Shown in pieces: positions 44,218-55,210 of a stretch of DNA of 64,000 nucleotides. The notes beneath the pieces are model-generated. The model did not search any database, was not told the origin of the DNA, and saw nothing but the letters and a program-made list of their open reading frames with translations. A program made the position numbers and the translations under genes. The stretch comes from an uncultured Lachnospiraceae bacterium. GTDB lineage: Bacteria > Bacillota > Clostridia > Lachnospirales > Lachnospiraceae. How positions within the stretch are numbered: position 1 is the first letter of the stretch; each line of letters opens with the position of its first letter. The stretch spans positions 1 to 64,000 of the forward strand of contig CACYKH010000002.1 in assembly GCA_902774915.1 (NCBI GenBank), in the 5' to 3' direction.

Positions 44218-46722
44218 CTATATTATACATAGATTTTTTTCTTTTCTAAATAACACAATGATGAAACATATCATTCCAATTAATGATGTTATTTTTCCTA
44301 CCTTTGACAAAGGAGCCTCAAAATGTATTTCGATTTTATGAGTTCCCTTTTTTATTGGGAAACCCAGGAATGCGGTATCAGTTTTAACCGGTTCAACTTC
44401 CTTTCCATCCACAAGAATAGTGAAGCCGTTATGCCAAACAAGGCTGGTATCTACATATCCATCCTCCTCAGCAGTAATCGTCCCGGATATAAAATCGCCA
44501 CCCGTCTCTGACATATCTGCTTCGAAGGATTCCAACCCATTCGTCAGGTTATCCAGAAACTCAGATTCAAGTGTATAAACACTCAGATTTGAGATTTCAT
44601 ATTCATTTCCAGTAATATTTATAGTTAATTTATCTTTGAGATTGGAGATTACATATTCAAATGAACTGTTGCCGTTATGATATTTCCAATCAGGCTGTGT
44701 TAATGTGTTTTTTACTCCGTTAATTTTTATACGAATATCTCCTCCACGTTCCCAGCTATTGTAATTCTTTTTCTCTTTGTTATTGACATCGAACCTAAGC
44801 AGGAGAATTTTTCCCTGAGCATCCTCAGGAAGTTCATAAACATATTTTATATGGTTATCTTCTACTATTTCGTAATTAGTATTAGACAGGTCAAAAATAT
44901 TTCCAATATCGATCTTTGTCAGAGAAGATGAAAAATCTACATCTGGAACTTCCTCTGGCACAATTGTATAGTTCATAAGGGCTTCAATGTTTTCAGGATA
45001 ATCAAGACTGTTGTATTGCCGCAAACTCATTATCGGTAAACCTGTCCATATTATTGGGAAAGCATTTTCATTCTCATATAGGTAGTATCCGTCTTCCGTT
45101 GTTTTTATCAGCTTTAAACCATAATCATTACGTTTTTTGCGAGAGATATAATACTTATTTCCCATTCGACTGTTAAATAAAATATTACGAGAGCGGGTTG
45201 TAAGCGCTGAGTTTCTATATTCATTTTCATTGTACATTTCTTCGAGATAGAAATGATTATAATCTTGAGAATGAACAGATGAATAAATGGTATCTGTATA
45301 ATGGTTTGGCGAGTAAACTTTATTCACAGTATAAAGTCTGGTGGTATCGATTGCTGTTCGAACAAACTCCCCATCTGACACCTCAGATACAAGACTCGCT
45401 ACAGTTGGGGAATTCACATTCTGAAAGCTTTCGATAGGCTGAAGCTGATCATAATTATTACCCAGCATACAAGTAACAAAGGGTATTATAAAAAACAGAG
45501 CACTAAAGAATTTCTTTTTTGCTTTGATAATCAGTAGTGTTCCAAGCAAAACTATAGCAGCATCAGCCAGATAAAAATTTGCGAAAATACTGAACTTGGC
45601 ACATATTGTCGAAATAATGGAACTTGCAATGAATACTGTAATTATTTTCCAGGTACAATCAGCTTCGCTTGAAAATAATAACTCAAGAAAATCAGCAACA
45701 AGTATAAGAGCCAAAGGAAGAAAAGCAAATAATACCTTGGGATCCACATAAAGGGTACCGTTAATAAGGTAAATCACTATCGGACATGTAGCCATTATCA
45801 TCACTAAAATAGCAATAAATCTGGTATTTCTTTTACCACGAAACAAACTATAAATCGACGCAAGAATACCGAGAGCAGACAGTCCCATAGTGTAACCAAA
45901 GTAAGTAAGTCTATCAAATCTAATGGATGGCACAAGGTCAAGGAGCTTTGCGCCTGCATCACCACTTCGCCCATTCACGAGGACATATGCCGTCGGAAGG
46001 ATTAGAAAGGCTGACATCATTACACTTATTATGATAGCGCCTATAAATAAACCATAACGTTTAGCTATAATTTTTATATTAAATTCGCTTTCGGAAAGAA
46101 GAATAAACAGACCGTAACAGGAAAGAGCCACAAGCGCAGAAACAGCAAAATAGTAATTGCACATTATGGTTAGAAAAGTAAAAAGTATAAACAGAAATTT
46201 TTTCCCACGATTGAAAAAGCCATCCAGACTTATCATAGATAAAAGAAGAAATGGCATATATCCTATAAACATGATCTGTCTATGAGTATTTACTATAAAT
46301 GGAGTTGAAACAGCAAATAACAAGGTTACAAAGGCTGTTATAGAAGTGCTGTATTTTCTACGAAAGAGATAATATAAAAGCCCTTCTGAGAAAAAAGCAG
46401 ATAGCACACTAGTCGCTATAATGTAGTAACTCATAGGTACAAATGGTAGAAAATATGAAAGAATTATAATCGGAGAATACAGTCCATAATAAGAAAGAGA
46501 ATAAATGTTTTCTCCAGCCCCAATGTTTGGTGCATAGGAAGGAAAGAAATTATGAGTGGAATAAAAAAGGGTTCGAAAGTATTCTGGGATAGCGTAGTGC
46601 TGGGAAGCCCAGTCATCCTTTGAACCATATATAACATCACCTCTAAGGCAATATGTCATTATGATGATAGTAACAAAAATAATTCCGCCAAGCATAAGAA
46701 AGTCATACTTGGTGAAAGTCAT
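44218..46722 (-). CDS. YfhO-family multispanning membrane protein
   Basis: 834 residues from the proposed start (848 from the upstream ATG at 46764). About twelve to fourteen hydrophobic segments in the first ~430 residues, with the family's SKDDWASQHYAIPEYFRTL near the start and YFPSYAPNIGAGENIYSL-like loop, then a ~380-residue extracellular domain, and one last hydrophobic helix. YfhO proteins are implicated in glycosylation of surface lipoteichoic acid or sugars in Bacillus. An extended -10 TGCTATAAT (46780-46772) puts the likely transcription start at the first ATG, so the second ATG at 46722, with GAGAGAG upstream, is preferred. A 73-base gap separates it from the ABC operon. Confidence 0.8.
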   Translation of the reverse strand: MTFTKYDFLMLGGIIFVTIIIMTYCLRGDVIYGSKDDWASQHYAIPEYFRTLFYSTHNFFPSYAPNIGAGENIYSLSYYGLYSPIIILSYFLPFVPMSYYIIATSVLSAFFSEGLLYYLFRRKYSTSITAFVTLLFAVSTPFIVNTHRQIMFIGYMPFLLLSMISLDGFFNRGKKFLFILFTFLTIMCNYYFAVSALVALSCYGLFILLSESEFNIKIIAKRYGLFIGAIIISVMMSAFLILPTAYVLVNGRSGDAGAKLLDLVPSIRFDRLTYFGYTMGLSALGILASIYSLFRGKRNTRFIAILVMIMATCPIVIYLINGTLYVDPKVLFAFLPLALILVADFLELLFSSEADCTWKIITVFIASSIISTICAKFSIFANFYLADAAIVLLGTLLIIKAKKKFFSALFFIIPFVTCMLGNNYDQLQPIESFQNVNSPTVASLVSEVSDGEFVRTAIDTTRLYTVNKVYSPNHYTDTIYSSVHSQDYNHFYLEEMYNENEYRNSALTTRSRNILFNSRMGNKYYISRKKRNDYGLKLIKTTEDGYYLYENENAFPIIWTGLPIMSLRQYNSLDYPENIEALMNYTIVPEEVPDVDFSSSLTKIDIGNIFDLSNTNYEIVEDNHIKYVYELPEDAQGKILLLRFDVNNKEKKNYNSWERGGDIRIKINGVKNTLTQPDWKYHNGNSSFEYVISNLKDKLTINITGNEYEISNLSVYTLESEFLDNLTNGLESFEADMSETGGDFISGTITAEEDGYVDTSLVWHNGFTILVDGKEVEPVKTDTAFLGFPIKKGTHKIEIHFEAPLSKVGKITSLIGMICFIIVLFRKEKNLCII

Positions 46723-46807
46723 TATTTTTTCTCTCTCAGTTTTTATCCTGCCCGCTTCTTTCATAATATTGATTATAGCACAAATTATAGTAGCATGACG
46801 TACATCA

Positions 46808-46852
46808 AAATATAAAAATAGAAAGGGCGATCCATCTCTGGACCGCCCTTTC
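46808..46852 (-). terminator. Terminator after the EAL-domain gene
   Basis: Fourteen-base arms (46821-46834 with 46839-46852, one A/C mismatch) built on GAAAGGGCG/CGCCCTTTC, loop TCTC, followed on the minus strand by TATTTTTATATTTT. Strong hairpin, 24 bases after the stop codon. Confidence 0.85.
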
Positions 46853-46876
46853 GGACTTGAACAATATGAAGTTTGG

Positions 46877-48757
46877 CTAATTCCTCACCTCAAGGAATCT
46901 TAAGAACTCATCCTGCGGCAGAGGCTTGGAATAGTAAAATCCTTGAATGTAATCAATCCCAAGATCCTTGATTCCCTGCATTTGTTCTTCAGTCTCAACA
47001 CCTTCAGCTACCATCTTCAGACCTAATTCTTTGATCATATTTACGGTAGCTTTCATAACAACCTTTGCTCTCTCACTTCTAAAATAATCAAGCACCATAC
47101 TTCTATCAAACTTAACTATCTTTACAGGCATATCAACGATATAGTTCAGGTTGGATTCACCTGTACCAAAATCATCAAGTGAAAAATTACAGCCCAGATT
47201 CATAAGATCATTCATATTCTTTAGGAGTACATTTCTCTGATTCAGAGTTGAACTCTCTGTGATCTCAAGATTAATGTCATCTGGCGTAATCTCAATCTCT
47301 TTCATGATATCCTGATACTTTGTGGAAAGCATTGGATTTTCACATTGTGCAACTGAAAGGTTTACCTCAAGGTACTCAATACCCTTCTCCTTCAGTCCAC
47401 ATTCTTTAATACATTTACATGTTTTTTCGAAAACTCTCTGACCCAGCTGTTCGATAAGTCCGGATTCTTCTGCAACCGGTATGAACTTGCCAGGCATCAT
47501 AATCTGTCCATCCTTAGTTTTGATTCTTGCAAGAGCTTCTGCAGATACAAACTTATCCGCAGCGATGGAGTAAATAGGCTGATAATAAACTTCTATTCTG
47601 TCCTGATTAAGAGCATCATTTATTTCTATTATCATTCCATTGTATTCACGAATTCTCTCAACGCTGTCAAATTCCAAAGTTCTGGAATCAGCACCAATTT
47701 CAAACTTATCTCTGTTTCGCTGATATACAGCAACAAACTCTTCTGTAGTTGAAGCAATGTGTCCATCAGGAACATATAAGAACTTTGTATTATTAATGTT
47801 TGTCCATGAATCCTTAAAGCGCTCTCTTATAACATCCAGGTTAACAGCGCTCTCAATTTCGTTCATATCTTTTTCTTTCTTATCATATATAAGAGCGAAG
47901 TCATTTCCCGAAAGTCTGAAGAGTTTTGAGTCCCCAAAGGAATTCAGAAAATTTGTCATCTCTAAGAGTGTCCGCTTTGTTCCCTCATCTCCCATTTTCC
48001 ATTCTCTGTCGTTACAAACTATGATTGCAGAGAAATTTTTTACAAGCTCATATTCCTGTCTGATATAAAGACTGAAGGTTTCCATTGAAAAACATCCAGT
48101 AGTCCTGTCCAGATATATATCCGGATTCTCCAGCTGAGAATAAAGAATATAAATTCCTATAGCAGAACCAAAGCCCACCAAAAGGACCCCTGGAAAAATA
48201 AACTGTATGGCTGCAGCCACAATCTCTATCAGCATCCAATATCTGACAGCATTTTTCCTGTGCGCATTCATCTGCTTTCCCTGTAAAAATGTAATCAGAA
48301 GGGTTGCGATAATAAATGCAGGTGCTATTATATAAGTAGCTTTTGTTGCAGGACCATAGCTATAAAGTTCTGTACCATCATAATAATAACTAACAGGTAA
48401 AAGAGCTGTAATAAGAGCTCCGACAAGAACTGTTATAAGAATGGAATAACCAAAGTTACTATCCTCTCGCAAATGTTTAATATCATGGTATGTGTAGAGG
48501 AATGCATAGTATGTTGAAAGCTCAAGACTTATAAGATAAGTCTTACAAGAAGCTATTACAACTGATGCAGGGATTTTATCGGAATTAACGATTGCTATAC
48601 AGGACAAGATATCAAGTGTTATACAGGCTGTATAAACAACAACGCATTGCTTAAAAATCTTTTCACTGAATAGACCAACGCTTTCGTGCTTTAATATAAA
48701 ATCAATAAGCAACAAATCAAATACCAAACCGCAAAGTTGCACCTGAATGGTTGACAT
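46877..48757 (-). CDS. Membrane EAL-domain protein, probable c-di-GMP phosphodiesterase
   Basis: 626 residues. N-terminal seven hydrophobic segments (about 5-205), then a GGDEF-like domain (about 215-345) with the degenerate site LSGNDF, so not a cyclase. The EAL domain (about 360-620) keeps SAEALARI, LEVNLSVAQCE, LEITESS, SLDDFGTGESNLNYI, VKFDRSM, VAEGVETEEQM and QGFYYSKPLP. Expected to degrade c-di-GMP in response to a membrane signal. Ribosome site GGGAGGAGG. Divergent from the Y-family polymerase gene across ~115 bases; own terminator downstream. Confidence 0.92.
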   Translation of the reverse strand: MSTIQVQLCGLVFDLLLIDFILKHESVGLFSEKIFKQCVVVYTACITLDILSCIAIVNSDKIPASVVIASCKTYLISLELSTYYAFLYTYHDIKHLREDSNFGYSILITVLVGALITALLPVSYYYDGTELYSYGPATKATYIIAPAFIIATLLITFLQGKQMNAHRKNAVRYWMLIEIVAAAIQFIFPGVLLVGFGSAIGIYILYSQLENPDIYLDRTTGCFSMETFSLYIRQEYELVKNFSAIIVCNDREWKMGDEGTKRTLLEMTNFLNSFGDSKLFRLSGNDFALIYDKKEKDMNEIESAVNLDVIRERFKDSWTNINNTKFLYVPDGHIASTTEEFVAVYQRNRDKFEIGADSRTLEFDSVERIREYNGMIIEINDALNQDRIEVYYQPIYSIAADKFVSAEALARIKTKDGQIMMPGKFIPVAEESGLIEQLGQRVFEKTCKCIKECGLKEKGIEYLEVNLSVAQCENPMLSTKYQDIMKEIEITPDDINLEITESSTLNQRNVLLKNMNDLMNLGCNFSLDDFGTGESNLNYIVDMPVKIVKFDRSMVLDYFRSERAKVVMKATVNMIKELGLKMVAEGVETEEQMQGIKDLGIDYIQGFYYSKPLPQDEFLRFLEVRN

Positions 48758-48870
48758 CGTTTTTCCTCCTCCCTTTCATAATCGTGCACCCCCAAATAAT
48801 TATAACACACAAAAAATCTTCTTGAATAGCAAGAAATCGGGGTATTCACTAAAAAAATCCTAGAGTTTTT

Positions 48871-48885
48871 TGTGCATGATGCACA
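48871..48885. promoter_or_regulatory. Perfect 15-base palindrome upstream of the Y-family polymerase gene
   Basis: TGTGCATGATGCACA, perfectly symmetrical with a single central base, 29 bases before the likely start codon. A plausible operator in the divergent region; it does not match the known Gram-positive SOS box. A related GTGCAC occurs at ~48785 near the start of the divergent EAL gene. Confidence 0.5.
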
Positions 48886-48913
48886 AATATTTTTAGTAAC
48901 AATTCATAGAAAC

Positions 48914-50305
48914 ATGAAAAATCAAGAAATTAAACAAAAACAATATATTGCCATCGATCTAAAGTCCTTTTACGCTTCCGTTGAATGTAACGAAAGAGGA
49001 CTGGATCCGCTGACCACAAATCTGGTTGTCGCTGATGAATCAAGAACAGATAAAACTATCTGTCTTGCCGTATCCCCTTCTCTTAAGGCCTACGGTATCT
49101 CCGGCAGAGCCAGATTATTTGAGGTTAAAAAGGTGCTCAGCGATGTAGAGAAACGAACAGGAAATAAAGTCGAATATATAATCGCCCCTCCACAAATGGC
49201 TAAATACATAAAGTATTCCACAGAAATCTACAATATCTATCTGGATTACATTTCGGCAGAGGACATCCACGTTTACAGTATAGACGAAGTATTTATGGAC
49301 GTGACCAGTTATCTTAAGAACTACAAGATGACTGCCCACGAGCTGGCTATTACTATCATCAGGGATGTTCTAAGTAAAACAAGAATTACTGCTACCGCCG
49401 GTATTGGAACTAATATGTACCTGGCCAAGATTGCCATGGACATAGTTGCCAAGCATATGGAGGCCGATAAAGACGGGGTGAGGATTGCAGAGCTGGATGA
49501 GATGTCATTCAGACGCCTGCTATGGAACCACAAGCCCCTTACAGATTTCTGGAGGATTGGCCCAGGAACCGCAAGACGCCTTAGGAATCTGAATATCTAT
49601 ACAATGGGCGACCTGGCAAGAGAAAGCCTATATAACGAAGAATATCTTTATAAAATCTTCGGTATAGATGCGGAGATTCTGATTGATCATGCCTGGGGAA
49701 TTGAACCTACCATCATGAAGGATATCAAGAGCTACAAGCCATCTGTCAATTCCCTTTCATCAGGTCAGGTTCTTCAGGAGCCTTATCCAGTTGATAAAGC
49801 ACGCATCATCGTTGCAGAAATGACGGACCTTCTGGTACTTGACATGGTAAAAAAGGAAGTTGTTTCAGATTCTTTTACCCTCACAATTAATTACGACAGA
49901 GAATCCGTAGATAACGATACCTATCAGGGAGATGTGGCTATAGATTATTATGGACGTGTGGTTCCAGTTCCTGCACACGGAACCGCAAACTTTGGCGAAC
50001 ATACCAGTTCCACCAGCAAAATAATGAAATGCATTCTGGAGCTGTTTGATGAGATAATCAATCCAGATATAACCGTACGAAGAGTTACAATTTCTGCCAA
50101 CAATTTAAAAAAAGCTTCTGACAATTATCAGCAGCTGGATATCTTTACAGATGTTAAAGAACAGGAGCAGGAAAAGAATCTCCAGAAAGCGCTTCTTGAA
50201 ATCCAGGAAAAATATGGAAAGAATGCCATTCTTAAGGGAACTAATTATTTAGATGGAGCCACCACAAGAGAACGTAATTCTCAGATTGGCGGTCATAAAT
50301 CCTGA
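48914..50305 (+). CDS. Y-family translesion DNA polymerase
   Basis: DinB/UmuC-type error-prone polymerase that copies past damaged DNA. 463 residues from the proposed ATG; the frame is open to a GTG at 48872, which lies inside a palindrome, so the ATG was preferred although no strong ribosome site is visible before either. Catalytic acids in YIAIDLKSFYASVEC and HVYSIDEVFMDVT; helix-hairpin-helix DFWRIGPGTARRLRNL; a little-finger domain; and near the C terminus YQQLDIFTD, a good beta-clamp binding motif. Followed 26 bases later by a small gene often seen beside such polymerases. Confidence 0.92.
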   Translation: MKNQEIKQKQYIAIDLKSFYASVECNERGLDPLTTNLVVADESRTDKTICLAVSPSLKAYGISGRARLFEVKKVLSDVEKRTGNKVEYIIAPPQMAKYIKYSTEIYNIYLDYISAEDIHVYSIDEVFMDVTSYLKNYKMTAHELAITIIRDVLSKTRITATAGIGTNMYLAKIAMDIVAKHMEADKDGVRIAELDEMSFRRLLWNHKPLTDFWRIGPGTARRLRNLNIYTMGDLARESLYNEEYLYKIFGIDAEILIDHAWGIEPTIMKDIKSYKPSVNSLSSGQVLQEPYPVDKARIIVAEMTDLLVLDMVKKEVVSDSFTLTINYDRESVDNDTYQGDVAIDYYGRVVPVPAHGTANFGEHTSSTSKIMKCILELFDEIINPDITVRRVTISANNLKKASDNYQQLDIFTDVKEQEQEKNLQKALLEIQEKYGKNAILKGTNYLDGATTRERNSQIGGHKS

Positions 50306-50331
50306 TATTTTATGTAAACTAAGGTGATAAT

Positions 50332-50523
50332 ATGAACACAACAGATAAGTATAACGATATAATCGATAAAGAACGTCCGCAGCATGATGGGGACGAATTT
50401 GAAGCGCGTCATCCTAAGATGTCACTTGAAAACAGAGCAAAAATATTCGCCCCATTCGCAGCCCTAAAGGGCTACGAAGAGGCGATTGATGAAACAGGTA
50501 AGGTACATCTACCTCCTACCTGA
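50332..50523 (+). CDS. Small protein paired with the Y-family polymerase (YolD-like)
   Basis: 63 residues. Central motif HPKMSLENRAKIFAPFAALK with the (D/E)RAxxFAPFxAL pattern I associate with small proteins encoded beside Y-family polymerases in Firmicutes (related to the YolD/UvrX pairs). Such partners are thought to modulate the polymerase; direct function here is unknown. AAGGTG lies five bases before the ATG. Convergent with the DUF4190 gene, one base apart. Confidence 0.7.
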   Translation: MNTTDKYNDIIDKERPQHDGDEFEARHPKMSLENRAKIFAPFAALKGYEEAIDETGKVHLPPT

Positions 50524-50524
50524 T

Positions 50525-51268
50525 TTAATACTCTGACATTCCTAAAGCAAACATAGCAATCCAGAATATAATTACAAGAATATTCAGAACAAGTCCTACA
50601 ATTCCAACTATCCAACCAGCTTTTGCCAGTCCACCTTCATATCCTTCATTCATTGCACCCTTTGAAAGAACCATTCCTACTGGCGCAAGAATAACTCCGA
50701 AACAAAGTGAACAGAAAAGAATAGACAATACAGAGCAGATAATACCACCGATAGCCTTTCCTTCGCCAGGAGTAGACTTCTGAGGTGGCATGCTGTAAGC
50801 ATTTCCCCCATACTGATTTACTGTTGGATTACCATAAGGTGAACCAGAATTATATGAATTACCAGTCTGACCGTATGGCTTTGGTCCAGACTGTGGCTGA
50901 CCATATGGTGTTGGTCCTGGTTGTCCATATGAGTTCTGAGCAGGTCCTGGTCCAGCAGGCTGTCCGTATGGATCCTGACTAGCTCCAATTGGCTGACCAT
51001 ATGGATCCTGTGCAGGCTGTCCGTATGGATCATCAACGCCCTGAGTTGGCTGACTTCCCATATCCTGTGGTTCACTTGCATAAGGGTTAGTCGGTGCCTG
51101 TGGCTCGCCAGCATATGGATTAGATGGGCCTTGGGGCTCTGTTCCAGAATATGGATCACTTGGGCCCTGTGGCTCTGTTCCAGAATATGGATCACTTGGA
51201 CCCTGTGGTTCTGTGCCGTATGGATTCGTTGGCTCTGAACCGTATGGGTTCATCTGATTATCGTCCAT
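50525..51268 (-). CDS. DUF4190 membrane protein with Pro/Gly/Tyr-rich repeats
   Basis: 247 residues. The first ~165 are low complexity with repeated GTEPQGPSDPYS- and DPYGQP-type units, probably disordered in the cytoplasm; the last ~75 hold two hydrophobic hairpins of the DUF4190 type (AIGGIICSVLSILFCSLCFG and WIVGIVGLVLNILVIIF). Function unknown; in other bacteria DUF4190 modules occur at the ends of many sensor-like proteins. The repeat DNA is a near-perfect 36-base tandem duplication. Twenty bases after the aquaporin gene. Confidence 0.8.
   Translation of the reverse strand: MDDNQMNPYGSEPTNPYGTEPQGPSDPYSGTEPQGPSDPYSGTEPQGPSNPYAGEPQAPTNPYASEPQDMGSQPTQGVDDPYGQPAQDPYGQPIGASQDPYGQPAGPGPAQNSYGQPGPTPYGQPQSGPKPYGQTGNSYNSGSPYGNPTVNQYGGNAYSMPPQKSTPGEGKAIGGIICSVLSILFCSLCFGVILAPVGMVLSKGAMNEGYEGGLAKAGWIVGIVGLVLNILVIIFWIAMFALGMSEY
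51135..51206 (-). repeat. 36-base tandem repeat inside the DUF4190 gene
   Basis: Two head-to-tail 36-base copies (51135-51170 and 51171-51206) differing at one base, encoding two GTEPQGPSDPYS units; a third, decayed unit follows. In-frame length makes it able to vary by slippage without breaking the protein. Confidence 0.9.
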
Positions 51269-51288
51269 TAATAAAAACCTCCAAAAAA

Positions 51289-52008
51289 TTAATCTTCTTT
51301 TGCTTCCTCTTTATTACTTTCAAGGAATTTATATACAAACGCTGCAAGAGCGCCACCGATCAGTGGAGCAATTATGAATACCCAAACTACACCGATAGGT
51401 TCTGAGTTTCCGTCTATAGCAGCTACGATAGCTGGTCCAAGACTTCTTGCAGGGTTTACGCTTGTACCTGTAAGTCCAATACCAATAATATGGATACCTA
51501 CAAGTGTAAGACCTATTATAAGTCCACCAAAGGAGCCATGATTCTGATTCTTTGATGTAACACCAAGAATAAGAATTACAAACAGGAATGTAAGTACTAT
51601 CTCAACGAGCATTCCAGCTCCAGCACTTCCACCTACACCAGCGAGACCATTTGTTCCATATCCGCCTGTCTTATCCTCAATACCGCCCATACCAAATATT
51701 CCAGCCAAAAGACCTGAACCAGCAAGAGCACCAAGGCACTGAGCTACAACATAGCCGCAGAAATCTGAAACTGTCATTCCACCACTGATGAGAACTCCCA
51801 GTGATACAGCAGGGTTAACATGTCCGCCTGAGATATTGCCGACACCATAAGCAAGAGCTATGATAGCAAGACCAAATGCAAAAGCAGTAAGGATATATCC
51901 ACATCCGTTTACAGCATCACATCCTACCAGCATAGCAGTTCCACAACCTATAAATACAAGTGTGAAAGTACCAATAAACTCAGCAATAAACTTCTTCATA
52001 CTTCCCAT
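51289..52008 (-). CDS. Aquaporin (MIP family)
   Basis: Membrane channel for water or small neutral solutes. 239 residues, six helices plus two half-helices with NPA boxes GGHVNPAVSLG near 68 and SVNPARSLGPA near 190. The second box is followed by Arg as in the water-selective filter, and the loops are short, favouring AqpZ-type water transport over glycerol. Gene start preceded by AAGGAGGTTATT. Lies between the DUF2752 and DUF4190 genes downstream of the ATP synthase operon. Confidence 0.93.
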   Translation of the reverse strand: MGSMKKFIAEFIGTFTLVFIGCGTAMLVGCDAVNGCGYILTAFAFGLAIIALAYGVGNISGGHVNPAVSLGVLISGGMTVSDFCGYVVAQCLGALAGSGLLAGIFGMGGIEDKTGGYGTNGLAGVGGSAGAGMLVEIVLTFLFVILILGVTSKNQNHGSFGGLIIGLTLVGIHIIGIGLTGTSVNPARSLGPAIVAAIDGNSEPIGVVWVFIIAPLIGGALAAFVYKFLESNKEEAKED

Positions 52009-52030
52009 AATAACCTCCTTTGTAATACAT

Positions 52031-52402
52031 TTAAATTGGTATTATATTTCTTAAAATTCCATATAAGACAAATAAGCCAAGCCAGATAAAAAGAACTATT
52101 TTATTTGACTTTCTGAAGGGTGCCTTTGATTCATTTACGTATATCAAATACACCGCTTCATATATCATATATGGAAATGTCAAGAATATAAATCTATTGT
52201 AACTGAAAGCAGTCTTAAAATCCAGTTTAGTTATGGATGTCACCATTCTGGTGGCACCACATGATGGGCACTGAAGCCCGGTTAGTTCGTGGAGAGTGCA
52301 TTTCATTTTAAATGGTGTAAACCTGGTTATAAGATAATAAACTATCCCGCAGGCTCCAATAATGAGAACATCTCTAATTGTTTTTTTTACACCTACAGAC
52401 AT
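52031..52402 (-). CDS. DUF2752 membrane protein
   Basis: 123 residues with the diagnostic CPSCGATRMVTSI motif near 50 and three or four membrane helices; matches DUF2752, of unknown function. Separated from atpC by one base, so it may be translated together with the end of the ATP synthase operon; the aquaporin gene follows after 22 bases. There is no sign it is an ATP synthase component. Confidence 0.85.
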   Translation of the reverse strand: MSVGVKKTIRDVLIIGACGIVYYLITRFTPFKMKCTLHELTGLQCPSCGATRMVTSITKLDFKTAFSYNRFIFLTFPYMIYEAVYLIYVNESKAPFRKSNKIVLFIWLGLFVLYGILRNIIPI

Positions 52403-52403
52403 A

Positions 52404-52820
52404 TTACATACCTAAATCATCGTGATTAACCACTCTCATTCTTGAGATAGCACGTTTCAGGCTGGCCTCCGCAAGAGTGTACTCTCTGGCACTCTTCTTC
52501 TGAAGCATAGCCTCTCTAGCAGCAGCTTCCTTAGCCTTAACCCTTTCAGCATCAATTTCCTCAGGCCACTCAGCAGAGTCTACAAGAAGAAGAACCTCTC
52601 CATCTTCAACACGCATCATGCCATCCGAAACAAAAGCCATCATTTCAGCATCTTCCTCATCATGAAACCTTATCATACCTGGAACAATGGCAATAGCAAG
52701 ATTCTGATGGTCAGCAAGCACTCCGTATTCCCCATCAACTGCAGGAACAACAAGAGATGTCATCTCACCATCATAAAACGTATTGTCCGCTTCAATTATC
52801 CTTACTTTAAATGGTTTCAT
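52404..52820 (-). CDS. atpC: ATP synthase epsilon subunit
   Basis: F1 stalk subunit that binds gamma and the c-ring and regulates ATPase activity. 138 residues: the N-terminal beta-sandwich has VRIIEADNTFYDGEM and VVPAVDGEYGVLADHQ; the C-terminal helical hairpin (about 90-130) follows EEIDAERVKAKEAA. Last of the atp genes, 14 bases after atpD. Confidence 0.95.
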   Translation of the reverse strand: MKPFKVRIIEADNTFYDGEMTSLVVPAVDGEYGVLADHQNLAIAIVPGMIRFHDEEDAEMMAFVSDGMMRVEDGEVLLLVDSAEWPEEIDAERVKAKEAAAREAMLQKKSAREYTLAEASLKRAISRMRVVNHDDLGM

Positions 52821-52834
52821 CTATTACTCCATCT

Positions 52835-54262
<1,428 letters not shown>

Positions 54263-54273
54263 TTATTACTTTT

Positions 54274-55176
54274 CTATGATTCTTCTTTTTTACGTTTTTT
54301 CTTCTGTGCTTTTGCTCCGGCCGCAACCTCAGTTATCTCCTGGGTGATGGCAGCCTGTCTTACTCTGTTGTATTCAATTCTAAGGTCATCCAGAAGAGCC
54401 TCAGCATTTTTGTTCGCAGAATTCATGGCAGTCATACGTGCATTCTGTTCAGCAGAGAAGCTGTCAACCAAAGCACCAAATATACATCCGGCAAGATATC
54501 CAGGAATAACATGGTTCAGCACTTCATTAACTGAAGGTGAAAATTCATAATGAATATCCTTTTCATTTTTCTCAGACTGCTTAGTCCAGAATTCTTTTCT
54601 ATCGAATGGCAGAAGACGCATCATCTTAACTGTGGTAAGGAATTCACTTTCCATATCACTGTAGATAACTCTTATCTCGTCTATGCCTCGGTTATCATAT
54701 TCCTCAAGAAGAATAGAACTTATCTCTCTGGCTCTTGAGAAACTAGGATTCTGGGCAGTATAGAGAAATGTCTGCTCCATGGCATAGTCCTTCTTTTTGA
54801 AGTATCTACGACCATACTCACCGACCACATAAAGCTTTATATGTTTATGCTTAGCCATTTCTTCTTCAGCCAGTTTGATAACATTATGGTTATATGCTCC
54901 AGCCAGACCCTTATCCGCCGTAATAACAAGATAAGCATAAGTCTCAGCAGGCTTACGTCCTGTCTTAGGATAGAAGTAGTGACTGGTTATATCTATCTCT
55001 GTCTGGAAAATGCGTCGAATTTCATATTCCTGCATCTCGAAGTAAGGTCTGGTTCTTTCCAGCTCTTCCTTCGCTTTTCGCATTTTTGTTGAAGAAATAA
55101 GATACATGGCATTAGTGATCTTCTGAGTATTCTGAACACTACCTATTCTGTTTTTTATCTCTTTAGTATTTGGCAT
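54274..55176 (-). CDS. atpG: ATP synthase gamma subunit
   Basis: Central rotor shaft of F1. 300 residues; N-terminal helix EIKNRIGSVQNTQKITNAMYLIS and C-terminal helix MTAMNSANKNAEALLDDLRI are the hallmark ends that enter the alpha3beta3 ring; the ITADKGLAGAYNHNVIK segment near 86 is also typical. A Lys/Arg-rich tail (AQKKKRKKEES) extends slightly beyond the usual end. 29 bases before atpD, 34 after atpA. Confidence 0.96.
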   Translation of the reverse strand: MPNTKEIKNRIGSVQNTQKITNAMYLISSTKMRKAKEELERTRPYFEMQEYEIRRIFQTEIDITSHYFYPKTGRKPAETYAYLVITADKGLAGAYNHNVIKLAEEEMAKHKHIKLYVVGEYGRRYFKKKDYAMEQTFLYTAQNPSFSRAREISSILLEEYDNRGIDEIRVIYSDMESEFLTTVKMMRLLPFDRKEFWTKQSEKNEKDIHYEFSPSVNEVLNHVIPGYLAGCIFGALVDSFSAEQNARMTAMNSANKNAEALLDDLRIEYNRVRQAAITQEITEVAAGAKAQKKKRKKEES

Positions 55177-55210
55177 TTTTTAAATCCTTCGTGTCACTCA
55201 GGATAGATTT

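Noticed and set aside
48780..48914. SOS box for the polymerase gene
   Set aside because: No GAAC-N4-GTTC or CGAAC-N4-GTTCG sequence found; the palindrome present is of another type.
51128..51250. CRISPR-like repeat
   Set aside because: Repeats are contiguous and in frame inside a coding region with no spacers.
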